The notes beneath the pieces were generated by a model. That model had not been told where the DNA came from. It worked only from the letters and a program-made list of their open reading frames with translations, and did no database searches. Shown here piece after piece: positions 36,514 through 49,100 of a stretch of DNA of 64,000 bases. Origin of the DNA: Valencia hispanica (Eukaryota > Chordata > Actinopteri > Cyprinodontiformes > Valenciidae); the NCBI GenBank assembly GCA_963556495.2, contig OY747702.1, positions 50,138,286 through 50,202,285 of the forward strand, given 5' to 3'. The position numbers were made by a program, and so were the translations under genes. Within the stretch, counting starts at the first letter, position 1; each line of letters starts with the position of its first letter.

Positions 36514-39500
36514 AGAATATGAGGCCTCGTTTGTCAGATTAAAAGTACCTTTTTTAAATAACAACCCTTAAGCAGGTATTAAATATACTTTTAAGACCGC
36601 ATTCCTGTATTAAATTCCTTTATTTAATTTTGGGCCTGATGTAATATTCTAGTGGTGTGATTTAATCAGCTGTAAGCAAAAAAATCTGCATAATTAACAG
36701 AAATAATGGCTTAAAAACATCTGTACTCACACAACGTCTGTGTGTACGTATGGTAATTTATATAATGTGTTCCCATTGGTGAACTGAGTTACTATTTATT
36801 CTAATTATTATTATAGAAGTTATCTGTGATAGAACAAGGCACTTTAAACTTTATGATACGGTCATTTAAAGTTGTATTTTTGTATGTTTTATTTAGATAA
36901 TATTGGTATTGTAGAATATAGAGATGTTTGTGTTATTCTCTTCACGTATCTCTGGTATAGCTACATTGCAGTCTATTGGCTTTATTTCTTACTTTCATAA
37001 CCAGACTTCCGGGCGTCAGATCCTCCAATATCTCAGCACTATAAACGCCCTGTCTGAACACTGGTGCGTTGTCGTTCACGTCCATCACGTTAATGATAAC
37101 GGTTGTAATATCACTGAGGGAAGACTTGCCACGACTTCCCTCCACGGACAGGTAGTACTCCCGGGACACTTCGAAATCCAGCGGCGCCAAGAGGGTGAGA
37201 AGGCCTGTAAGATGACAACATAACTGCTGAGTTTTCTAGGATCACTTTCAACAGCTGAACAACAATCTGATGTCCAATCGGTTGATTGACAGCCAGAGGG
37301 CTGTCTTGCATCCTTTGATGATGGGTTTTGGCAGATGTGGTAAATTTAAACAATTAGCTGTAATAAGAAAATACACAAAGCTGCTATTATTTTTAAACCT
37401 GTGGTACCTTTCTCAGATTCATGACTAGACTAGTAAGGAATACATGCTTGATGCTCAGTTACAAACATCATCACGGCTGCCTGTGCTAAAAAGTCACAAA
37501 CAGATTTGTCTAAGCAAGAATGAAATGACCCTGAGAAATTGCAGAGCATTGTCCACACTAATACTTTGCAATACAGATTTTTTGCTTTGTTAAGCAAATT
37601 GCTTCCACAAGCAAATTGAGTTTTTGGTGACAAAAACAGGTTCTTAAGAATGATTTTCAAAGCATCATTTTTTAAATCCTAACTTTGCTGTATATTGCTG
37701 TATACGTTTATATGTCATAAAAGTCCAGTTTAGACTTGATTGCTGTCATGCCTCAAAAAACCATAAGAACAAAGAAGTGCTTAAGGATTTCTGGCATCTG
37801 TTTTGGTATTTCTTTAATGTGATTCAATTAAATCTTTAAATTATAGGCTGAAGAAGTAAACATTTGGGAGGACAATGTAAACAGCGTCAAGTAGAAAGCT
37901 ACAAGCTAAAGATATAATGGGACAATCTTTCAGATCTTTGGTCTAGCTCTACTTTAGCCAAGTTAAGGATTTTCTACTTTTATGACGTTGATTCTGGAAA
38001 TGTTACCACCCAACAGCGGGCCATAGGTATTACACCCCTTTTAATTGGAAATCCTATAGATCTGGGACCATATTTATCAACCGTACTTACGCATAGATCT
38101 GTGCGTATTTCGTGCATAGGAACAATTTTACGCATTATGTGGTATTTATCATCTTGTAGCTACTTGTGCATAGAAACCAGTTCAAGAACAGCTCTGACCA
38201 TGCTTACGCACAGCATCTAGTGGTAGAACGGGGGAACTGCAACACTGAAACTGTTTTACTTTACAGAATATTTATCACATCAGTTAATCCCCTTTGCCAA
38301 GAAGCTCATGTTGGTGTCTGTCTGACTTTTGGCAAAATAACTCAAAAAGTTATCGACGGATTTGGATCAAACTTTCAGGAAATGTTTCACTTCGATCTTG
38401 GTGTCACTGAAATTTCTTTGTTCGCTCTCTTGGCCATTATTTTCACTAAGAACACAAGGATTAATGGATGTGTCAGAGGATGTGGTGAGACCAAATATGG
38501 TTAATTGAGGGCGTTTCTGTATGCAAATGACTGTGAAGAAAGGCACAATCACCTAGGTACGCACATGTGGGTTTTATCGGCAGATGATTATGGAGGAACA
38601 TGCGTACAAGTGTCCATGGCATATATGATAAATCCGGCTTTTGACTGTTTGAACGGTCATTTTAAATTTCATTCTTAGGATAAAAAATAAGACAGTTTCA
38701 ATGAACATTTTATAAATAAGAGCCCAAGGATCTGCTTCTTTATGATCCAAAGAGCCATTTCTGTCCTCAGTCCAGCTAATTAAAATTCGTTAAGAGCTGC
38801 AAACGTGGCAAAGGAAAAAGACTTATTTTTTAATAAATATCTACTATAACAAATGTTTTGCCAGTTTCTAAAACCACCATTTTATTTATATTGCTAGGTT
38901 TTAAAATAAAGAAAAACTCAGTTTTGCAAAAAGAGGATGGATACATTTTTTGATATTTGTGTAAAGAGAAAGCATATAGTTTCCAATTTAATGACAAGGG
39001 AAATAGATGAAAAAAGAAATATAATCGGTACTTTTAGTGTCATTCTGTTATGGAAATTCAATGCAAATATTGAAAAAAAGAACTGAAAAACTGTTAAAAT
39101 CTGCATGTGTTATATCTAGATTTAAAAAATACTTTGGTTCTTTATTCTTTTTAGACAAAGGACAAACTAAAGTGGAATGTCTAAAGAACCACTCTATGGT
39201 CTGCAACCTGGGTCTCTGCCATAGACAGTGTAGTCGGTTAAAAAAGAGAAAAAGAACAAAATCTTTTTAAAATGTTTAAATTATTTAGTTGTTTTTTCTG
39301 TTTGTAAGCAAGACAATGTTTATGTGGAAACTGCTGCATGAAATAACAGATTTGATTTTATACGTTCAGATATTTCAGCTGCCTTTCTTTTGTCTGTTTC
39401 CACATCACTGCTTTTACATTGCACATCTAAACTGTCATCACAGCCTCCTATATAAACTAAGCTCTGCTTGACTACACATGAGACTGAAATGCAGAGTCAA

Positions 39501-42500
39501 TATTATATAGAATGACAGACATTTTATTATCTTTAAATGGGTGTTCTCGTTGTGAGGTTATTGTGGTTTGGTAGGTAATATTCTCTATAAGTCAAACAGA
39601 TCCTGCATGTGGCATCACGGCAAATCTGAACTCCGTCAAGGTGGAGGTTTCACCTTTTAGGAGACATAAATCTCTCCACAAATGCCTGTCTCTTCATGTG
39701 CCCGCTGTCAACAGAAGCATTTAAAAAGAAAGTGACTACTGTGTTTGATTTGCTTTAGAGATAGTTTTAGCTATGATGATATGAAGGGTTTGTACATCTG
39801 ATTGTAGTTTTAAGAAATATGTCTTCTCCTGAATATTTACACAATACAAATGGTATGGTTGAGATAAAAGGCAAACCCAGCCACCCCCCCAAACCAGATT
39901 ATTTCCTGCTGAAACAATCCTTAGATTGACAAATAGCAGTCGGTGTGCCGATTGCAGTCTTTGTTTCATTGAACAATGGTAATTTGTCACTATTTGGTCT
40001 AATAACCCATGGAAAAGTAGGCAAGTAGTTTTATGGTGACATCCTTGATCAAATGTACATTATCTAAAACCACAAAGTTCAATTAAAGTGTTTCTATGGA
40101 CATCATACATTTAAAAGATAAAAGAAGACAAGAGCAGTTTCATTAACAACACCACAAAGTCTTAACTAAAAGAAACCAATGAAAATGCTATTTAGCAAAG
40201 CTGGTGATGCTCTATGTATGGCACACAGCCCTGAACGTACACCTAGACCTTTTGGTTTTGATTGGAATATCCCAGTTAAAAACAGAAAAAGACAAGTGAT
40301 GGCAGGTAGTTTGTTTGATTAGCTTGTTAATACAGAACAGAAAAGTGTCCCTCAAACCTCACCTCGATGAAGACCAATTCCTAACGAGCTAGTCAAAGTT
40401 TTTTTTATGCACCAGCTACATAAAAAAGGGAGTTGCCTTGGAGCTTTTTTCTTCCACTGAAATTTTACTAAAATCAGGAAGCATTATTCATATAGACATG
40501 TGCATACTCCATGAGAAAAGAGACATTTATCAAGGTGGCAGGAACAAGAAAAAAGTTATTTCCGGCCAGGGCACTTCATAATTTACAAGAACCCAAGTGC
40601 AGAAATCCTGAGAAATCTTCATATTTCCTGCTCACCACAGCATATATACTAACCACTGCCCAGTTAAACAAAAGTTGTCAGATACAACACAAAAAATAGG
40701 TTTTGCCCAGATACTGTGTCAAGAATTAGCTGCAAGAACCCCCAACAAGAACTAAAGGAAACCAACTTGTTCTTCGGCCATTGAAAGGAGAACAAATTTT
40801 AAAGTGTATATATTGACCTTAAAAAATAATTATAGTACAATGAGCAGAAGCAGAACAGTCTGATCTGGGATGTGCTGCTTCATGCTTTACTATCAGACTG
40901 GCATGAAGCAGTTCTCCAGAAGCTGGACATGAAGATTGGAGAAGACGTGCTGCAGAGATAAACACTGATTGCTGAATATTATTTAAACTGTTAGTCAGAA
41001 AGGTTGGGTAGGGTGATGTAAGAGTAATGTAATCTCTTTTCCCTCAATGTTCTGGCCAGACATGTTTGAATCAAATACTTAAATGCCTTCCGGGACTCAG
41101 TCTTCTTTTACTTTGGGAACCCTGAAGCATTTTCTTCCATTACACGTCACTCGCCATGTTTGGAGGAGGAAGAATGCTGAGTTGCATCCCAAGACCTCAA
41201 TCCAATAGAGTTGGGGAGTTGAAAGTCTGTTTTGCCTAGTAACAGCCCTAAAACATCGCAGCTCTAGAGAAGATCTGCATGGAGGAATGGACCAAAATAC
41301 CAGTTAGTGTGTGCAAACCTGGTGAAGACCTAAAGGTGACCTTTGACCTCTGTCATTGCCAACCAAGGTTACTTTACAAAGTATTCAGGTGAACTTTTGT
41401 TATTGACCAAATATTTATTTTCTGCACCATTATACAAATAAATTCTTTAAAAATCATACAATGTGATTTCCTGGATTTCTTTTACATTCTGTCTCTCACA
41501 GATGAAGTGCACCTATTATGAAAATCACAGACCTCTCTCAACTTTTTAAGTGGGAAAACTTGCACAATAAGTGACTGCTAAATACTTTTTTGCCCCACTG
41601 TCCTTGGGGCGTGGGAGGGAATTTGGAGGCTAAAGAGAGAGACTTTCGGTTGGCCTTAAAGAAGTTGTGGAAAACCATCTGGCAACTCAGAAAAGGAAAC
41701 TGAGGGAGTATTCCAAGCTGTGTGTGGTTCAGGGGTGACCTGCAGACCTGGAATAAAAGTTGCAGGTTGGAAGGATCACTTTGGGGTTTTTCCTGTCTTT
41801 TATTTTGGTCGATGGTAAATTGGTAAAAAAAAAAAAAAAAGAACCCCCAAAGAAGGGCAACAAGAACTAAAAGAAACCAACTTGTTCTTCCACCATTAAA
41901 AGGAGAACAAATTTATCTGTTTTTAAAGTGTATATATTGAGCTTAAAAATTAATTATAGTACACTGAGCCCTAAAGAACACTTTGAAGTTCCTTCTTTAC
42001 AAATTTAGACCAGTTTTAACACAGATGCCAAAATACATACAAAAACCTATTTTTACTACTTCACTTGAGAAAATGAAATGATAGCATACTTTTTAAAATA
42101 TATTTAGCTCAAGGAAAGATGCTAACACTTGCATGGTGGTATGACACTGTCATTCTCACTCAAATAGACTAGGAGAACATGAATTTAAAAGAGACAATTT
42201 TAACCATCATTATTACTTTGCATAGGAAGGGCTTCAGGCAACAGTAATGCTGCTAATATGATTTCACCTAACTCAACCCTTAATTAAATCGTCAAGAACA
42301 TCAAAGAAGAAAGCTTCAAGGTGCTCAAGAAAACCACAGAGTACCATTAGGACTGGACCCTAAAGAGAATTCAGCTGAAGAATTTAGTAACTAACAATGC
42401 AAAGTTTTGTCACGAATGGAAGTTAGGGTGAGTGTTTCTGCAGGCACAGAGAATCAGAAACCTTTAGACTCTGGCTTGGTGTCAAGAAGAGTGGCAAAGA

Positions 42501-45500
42501 TGCCACTACTAATGTCTAGTACTTTTTGTGATATTGGAACTTGATGGATAAAGTAAGGGCACAGAGCAAAGTCAATTTTCTATATTATAAACCAACATGC
42601 TGTTAACAGCTATGACAGAGAACCTAAAACATCCTACAGAAACATATCCACCTCTCATCTTCAAAAAACAACCAAAACATTTTAGTCTTTCTTGGAGCAG
42701 TAACAATAAAGACCCTTAATCAAAAACCAAACACAAAAATCTGAATTACAAACTTTTAAACTGATCACAATGTTTGTGTGATTGTATTGAAATGACTTGA
42801 GATGCCATCTGTTGGGAGTCGGCGCTATATAAATGAATTGAATTAATTAATTGACTTGAATTAACCTGCAGCTCTAACTCCAGAACATCCTGATCCACTC
42901 ATTATAGTCCAAACCACAGATGCTAACAAAAAAACTTATCTCTAGTTAACTTTTTGTGAGCTCACACAAACTCATATTGGTTCCAGTGTTTGGAAGTGGT
43001 ACATGCTACAACTGTGGAGGTTGTTACCCTTTTCTGTTTTTCTTACACTGAGGAAGTCTAAAGCAGCAGAACGTCTCATTGTGGGCTTATTATCCCACAC
43101 AGAACCTGAGTGTACCTGCCCGCTGCAGCTCGTCATATCCAACAAAGTGTGGGTGAAACACACTCCCAGCTTTCTTTGGCTGCCAGCCAGTCTGCCAAAA
43201 TACAGTTCATTAAGATAAAACAAAAATAGGCTCGATATAAACAACAATCCACCCCCATTTGTGCCTCGCATACGGAATGCAGGTCTCACTTTATAGATTT
43301 TTTCGGAGATCAAGGAGATTTCTGCAGCTAGTTTTAGTCAAAATGTTCCAAGGCATATTTTTATTAATTTGTTGTTGTTTGTTTTACAGACCACATGGGG
43401 AAAAGCATGTCACGCTGCCCTATTCCTGCGTTATTGTCTTCACCTGTCTGTCTCATCATCCACACCTGATCCTACTCACCTCCTGCCTTTAAGACCCCTC
43501 ACTTCCTTTCACTCCCGGCCTTCCTCCTTAGTTGTCAGTAGCAATTGTCAATCCCCATGGTGTGTCGTCTTCCTGCTGTCTTCCTTCCCCGCCCGATGTC
43601 CAGTGTTTCTGTTCCTGCCATCGTCATCATCATCATCATCATCATCACCACCTCCTCACTATAATAAACATTCTGCACCTTCCTTCAGCGAGTGCGTTTG
43701 GGTCCATTCTCCACACACCACGTGACAAAGCAAGCTCAGATCCTGTTTTCCTTTCTATCAATAATATACATCTCATTCACTTTGCTGAGTTCTTACTGAG
43801 TGGCCTCTTCCAATGTATCTTTTTTTGTATTAAGATAACATAAGATGAGAGATACTTTAATAATCCCCGTGGGGAAATTAAGTTTTGGTACAACCAATCC
43901 AAGATCATACAAACAATTACAAACATTAACACAATACAGGATTTGGAAGACCGCGGTAGCAGCCGGCTTTACCAGCGTCCCTTTTAGCAGATAGAAATGA
44001 TTCACAATAGGTAGGGGGGGTGAACAGGGGAAAAAAGGCAACTCAGCCCAGCCCCCTACAGGGAGCTGGGCCGAGCCGAGGTGCTGAAAAAAACCACTGC
44101 AAAAACATATAAGCACATGTATCGGTCATAACATATGAGAACACAAATGGGATGGGGGGAGGTTCGGGAACCCTCCGTACAGAGAAACCGGTCGCGGCCA
44201 TCCAAAGCACGCGTACATCATTTCGCTGTCCGAAGAGTGGGCAGGAGTCTTAGGGTACCGCGAGCATGTTGAAATCCAGGACTGCGTGCATCTCTGTAGC
44301 TCTGGCGTGAGCATGCGTGCATGTTTGTGTGCATTAATGTGAGACAATGAAACTCCTTTTAGTTCAATCCCAGAGTCTGTCGCCTGTGAGGTAATATACG
44401 ACCTTGGGGCTGAGTCAGGGAGCTCACAGGCTCATGTGGGGGATGGGAGAGTGGGGTGGGATGGAGCGTCCTTTTGCAGAGACATCCAAGGGAGTTTTTG
44501 TTTGGTCTACCAAGACCAGGGAGTCGAATTCCAGTAGATAAGAAGTTGTTTTAGAGACAGGCGAAGATCACTTTTTTTTCTCTTGCCTTAGAGTCTGTCA
44601 GTGGTCCGAGTTCAGTCCAAATGGCCAAATCGTGGGTCAGATTACCTTCCAGCCGCTGAGAACTTCTCCAAGTTATTACCCACGCAGTGAAACGAGTCCA
44701 ATTTTGCTCGCACATCACAAATAGTCTGAGTGTTGACAGCACAGCAACCTTCCTGTGGCCCAGGCAGCCTGCCAATTGCTGCCTTTAAGCTTGAAGTTTA
44801 CGATACCTCAGAAAATCCACCAGCGATAGTCAGCAGATATCCGGTTATCATGAATCCAATTATGTAAATGTTTACAACATCCTCGATGGTCAAAAGTGAG
44901 AGACACAAGATCCTCCACGATGTTCCATCGGAACAACTCGTCTCCCTTTTAGCCGTTCTCCAGGAAAAAAAAATTATTAATTGTATTAAGAGACCAGCTG
45001 ACCAGAACCATAGTTGTTGGGCTTCTCCTTTGCTTATTCCCACACTAAATATTATTGGAAAAATGGTAAATAAGTTTCCATGTGTGAGAGCATATATATA
45101 AAGTACAGTGCAAAGGATTTAGCCAGGTGTGAAAAAATCCTTTAAACAAATAATGTTTTCAAAAATATAAATAATGATTGTTTATTTTCATCAATTTACA
45201 AAATGCAAATTGAGCAAACAAAAGGAAAAATTAAATCAAATTAATAATTGGTGTCACCACCTCTTGCCTTCAAACCATCATCAATCCTTATAGGTACACC
45301 TGCACAAAGTCAGGGATTTTATAGCATTATAGTCAGGTGTATAACCAACCAAATATACCAGACAGGTGCTAATGATCATCAATGTCACACATAGGTTGAA
45401 ACGCAGTCATTGACTGAATCAGAAAACAGCTCTTAAGGAGGCTTAAAACTGGGTGAGGAACAGCCAAACTCTGCTACCAAGGTGAGATGTAGAAGATAGT

Positions 45501-46093
45501 TTGATGTCATGGCAAGATTGAGCACAGCAACAAGACACAAGGTAGTTATACTGCATCAGCAAGGTCTCTCCAAGACAAAGATTTCAAAGCAGACTGGGGT
45601 TTCAAGATGTGCTGTTCAAGCTCTTTTGAAGAAGCACAAAGAAACGGGCAACGTTGAGAATCGTAGAGGCAGTGGTTGGCCAAGGAAACTTAGTGCAGCT
45701 GATGAAAGGCACATCAAGCGTATTACCCTTAGAAACTGGAAGATGTCCAGTAGTGTTATCAGCTCAGATCTGGCAGATTTCTCTTTTGTTCATTCACCGC
45801 TTTTTGTTGATTGATGAAAATAAATGTTTAACACTTCCATCTCTGAAAGCATTCTTTGTTTAAAGCATTTTTTCACACCTGACTAAAACTGTCATCACAG
45901 CTTCCTATTTAAACTAAGCTGTGCTTAACTACACAGGAGACTGTAATGCAGTGTCAATTAGGGATGTGTATTGATAAAAATCTGGCGATCAATACAAATC
46001 TAGATTTTGAATATCGATACAATATCAGGAGACACAATATCGCAGTATATGGGTGTATTGATATTTTCTTACATCCCCAATATACATATATAC

Positions 46094-46187
<94 letters not shown>

Positions 46188-49100
46188 CATCTGACTAGCC
46201 AAATGTATAATTGTTAAGCAGAGTTTGAACGCGTGCCACCTGAGAACACAATAGCCCTCCAAATATGTAATTCAAACATCTCTTAGCAATTGTGTACATA
46301 TAGTATTTCAGTGGATTGTGATTGGATATATTGTATATCTCCAATCTATAATGATAGGAAAATAGTTACTAGATGAAAAACTTGTGATGGAACCTGAATA
46401 AAAAACTGAACAAATAACAAACTAAATCATCTTAAATTACAACAAGAATGACAAAATTACAAATATTAGACTACACAAATGTCAAATTTCAAAACCAAGA
46501 TAAAAACCTCAATCAAAGTCCTAAATCATTTACAAGCAGAACAAAATACTTGCTGTAAACCAAATTCTGCATAGAGAACAAACACCCAAGTGCTGCACCA
46601 GAAAACAATGAATTGATCATCTTGTTTCACACCTTTATACTATACAGTGGAGACCTTATTGATTTAGTGATTGACTTTCTTTGTCACGCATCCTGGTCAA
46701 GTTAAACACAATACTCACAAGATTGTGCCTACAATTATGATTATCACCAGCTATTGCAACCATACTCCAGGCAGTTGAAATATTTAGAATATTTTATCCA
46801 TTAGATGCAAAACTGCATGTCCAAAGCAGTAAAATTTAAAAACTCTGCAGCACAACTCTGTAAAGCTGAGCTCTATACATATATAAAACAAAAGATAAAT
46901 TAAATAAAAACTGCTCAAGGTAAATTCGACAAGTATGTTGTAAAAAGAGTATTTAGTATTCTACTTCTGTCCTGAGACCAACCACACTGCTTCTGGTCCT
47001 AGCTGGGATGAAATCCAAGCAGCTGCAGGAAAGCCACTTAAAAAGTTTATAGTTAGGATGGTAACTGCCCTTCATTATCTGATGTGGCATGGATCCGCAT
47101 CCGAATCAAGATTTCTTAAAGGTCATCATGCCTAGAGCTTTTATGTCTTGTGAGCTACAATTCCTGTACCAGATGGTGATATTGTTAGAAATCAATGAGT
47201 CGTGCATCAGTGAAGAAGAGCTACAGTAACATTGTGGAAGTTTGTGTTCTCCACTGCAGATTAGAGATCAGAGATCTGGAGCATTTAGAATTTACCACAA
47301 AATGTCTCAATCACTGAGAAACCATGTAATACTTGATCTTTTTGAAATATGATTGGCCACTCTGAGTTGCATATGCATGCCGCAAGTGACAATTTTACAG
47401 ATACTTCGTTACCTTACTTATAGAAAGTTTGGGTATTTATACTTCACTGGAGTAATTATCTATTGGCCTACTTTTTACTTCTACTCCTTACATTTTCACG
47501 CAATTATCTGTACTTTCTACTCCTTACATTTTAAAAATAGCCTCTTTACTCCTGTTTCATTTAGTATTTTTTTTAAAAGAAACACACAAAAAACCTATCC
47601 AAAAAAATTTGCCAACTGGATATAATTTGACAGTGGTTTGATCATAATTTTAAACATCTACCATTCTGACACCCTGCCTGTATGCGATCCATTGCATACT
47701 GTGCACACAGGGGTCGCGTTAACCAAATATTTTCCATATTTGTCCAGTTTTTTTAGAACGGTGACAGAAAATCATTTTGACAGATTACAATTCACACCCT
47801 TGACCATTTGGTGCAGACGCGCAGACATTTTTAGTTTGGAGTTAAAGCGTGGAGTACAAGTAAATGAATGAATAAATTAATAATAAAAAGATTCCCATGA
47901 AGCCTTCGGAGCATCATCTCAGACCAAGAGGCTTTGGAACATGACTGTTACCGGTGCGGCTGGTTAAAGACGAGCTTCAAAGAGCCCGGGGTCGTGCCAA
48001 ACACCCAGGCAAAAGAAAGTATGCTTCGGCATTTTCTGCTCCTGAAACGATAGGAAGCTGGGTTCAGAGAGTCTTTCTGATTTCTGGTCACTTCAATATG
48101 GTTATGTGCTGAGGTTGTAAGACTTTTGATATATAATGCTTCATATTTTATTCACCTGGTGACACACAGAAGTAAAGAAAACTAAACTGTATAGATGTTG
48201 ACCTATCTTGAGTCATTATCTTTCTGTCTTAATGAGGTAAACTAATTAAAAATAAAAACAAAATATAAAAGAAAATCAAACTGTGTGGGCCACACCTGAT
48301 GACTTAAAAATGCTGATTTTCTTTTTGTGAGTGTAGCTGACCTCTGCCTATGTTTGGACCACTTCACAGTCCAGCCAGGACAAAGCAGATGTTTTTTGCC
48401 GAGTTTAAAGATGCCAGTGGTACAGACTCAGGCAAATGCAGCATTACAATATTTGTAGGCCACTAGTCATCATATCTTCCACTCTGTGAAACACTTACTA
48501 GTGCTCAGTAGCCCACATATTGTTCTTTAATGTATATGCATTGCACTAAAATGCATACATTTGAATGGACATATCTGCAGCTGAAACAGGTAGCTTAGTG
48601 TATCCCAAATGTTTCAATATTAACATTTTTACATAACAATATAATCATTCTGGCCTTAGGTAAAAGTTTTTTGGGAGGAGGGGTGGCTTAAGCTTTATTC
48701 TTTAATGTCAGTGTTTAAATTACATTACTTTTACTTTTATACTTTAAGTAGTTTTGAAGCAAGTACTTTATTACTTTTACTTGAGTAAAAAACTTGACTT
48801 TATACTTTAACTTCTAAGGAAGTCTTTTTAAACACTAGTATCTGTACTTCTACTTGAGTATTGAATGTAAATACTTGTGACACCTCTGATGGAGATAACA
48901 AATCTGCTTTTTTACCAAAGACAGAAGCGTGGAGGAAATTGTCCTTGCTACACCACCAGCAAAGTAAGTTGTGTTAGTTATTAGCTCGAAGACAGCATAA
49001 GAGTTAGCCAATCAGAGGCGAGACATTTGCATATCATGAATAATAATGGTTAAGACTCGTAATCCTGTGGTTTCCCCACACCCAGTCCTCCAACAAACTT

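Larger units (their letters stand above)
35019..36992 (-). other. fat2-like intron (2.0 kb) with TA-tailed repeat
   Basis: Includes a short (TA)n at about 35731-35748, a 13-bp-arm hairpin next to a long (TA)n, and a copy of the inverted-duplicated repeat described separately. Otherwise AT-rich with no recognisable feature. Confidence 0.65.

Noticed and set aside
46083..46185. Long Ile/Tyr-rich reading frames on both strands
   Set aside because: They are direct translations of (TA)n microsatellites; the same applies at 8.7 kb and 36.1 kb.
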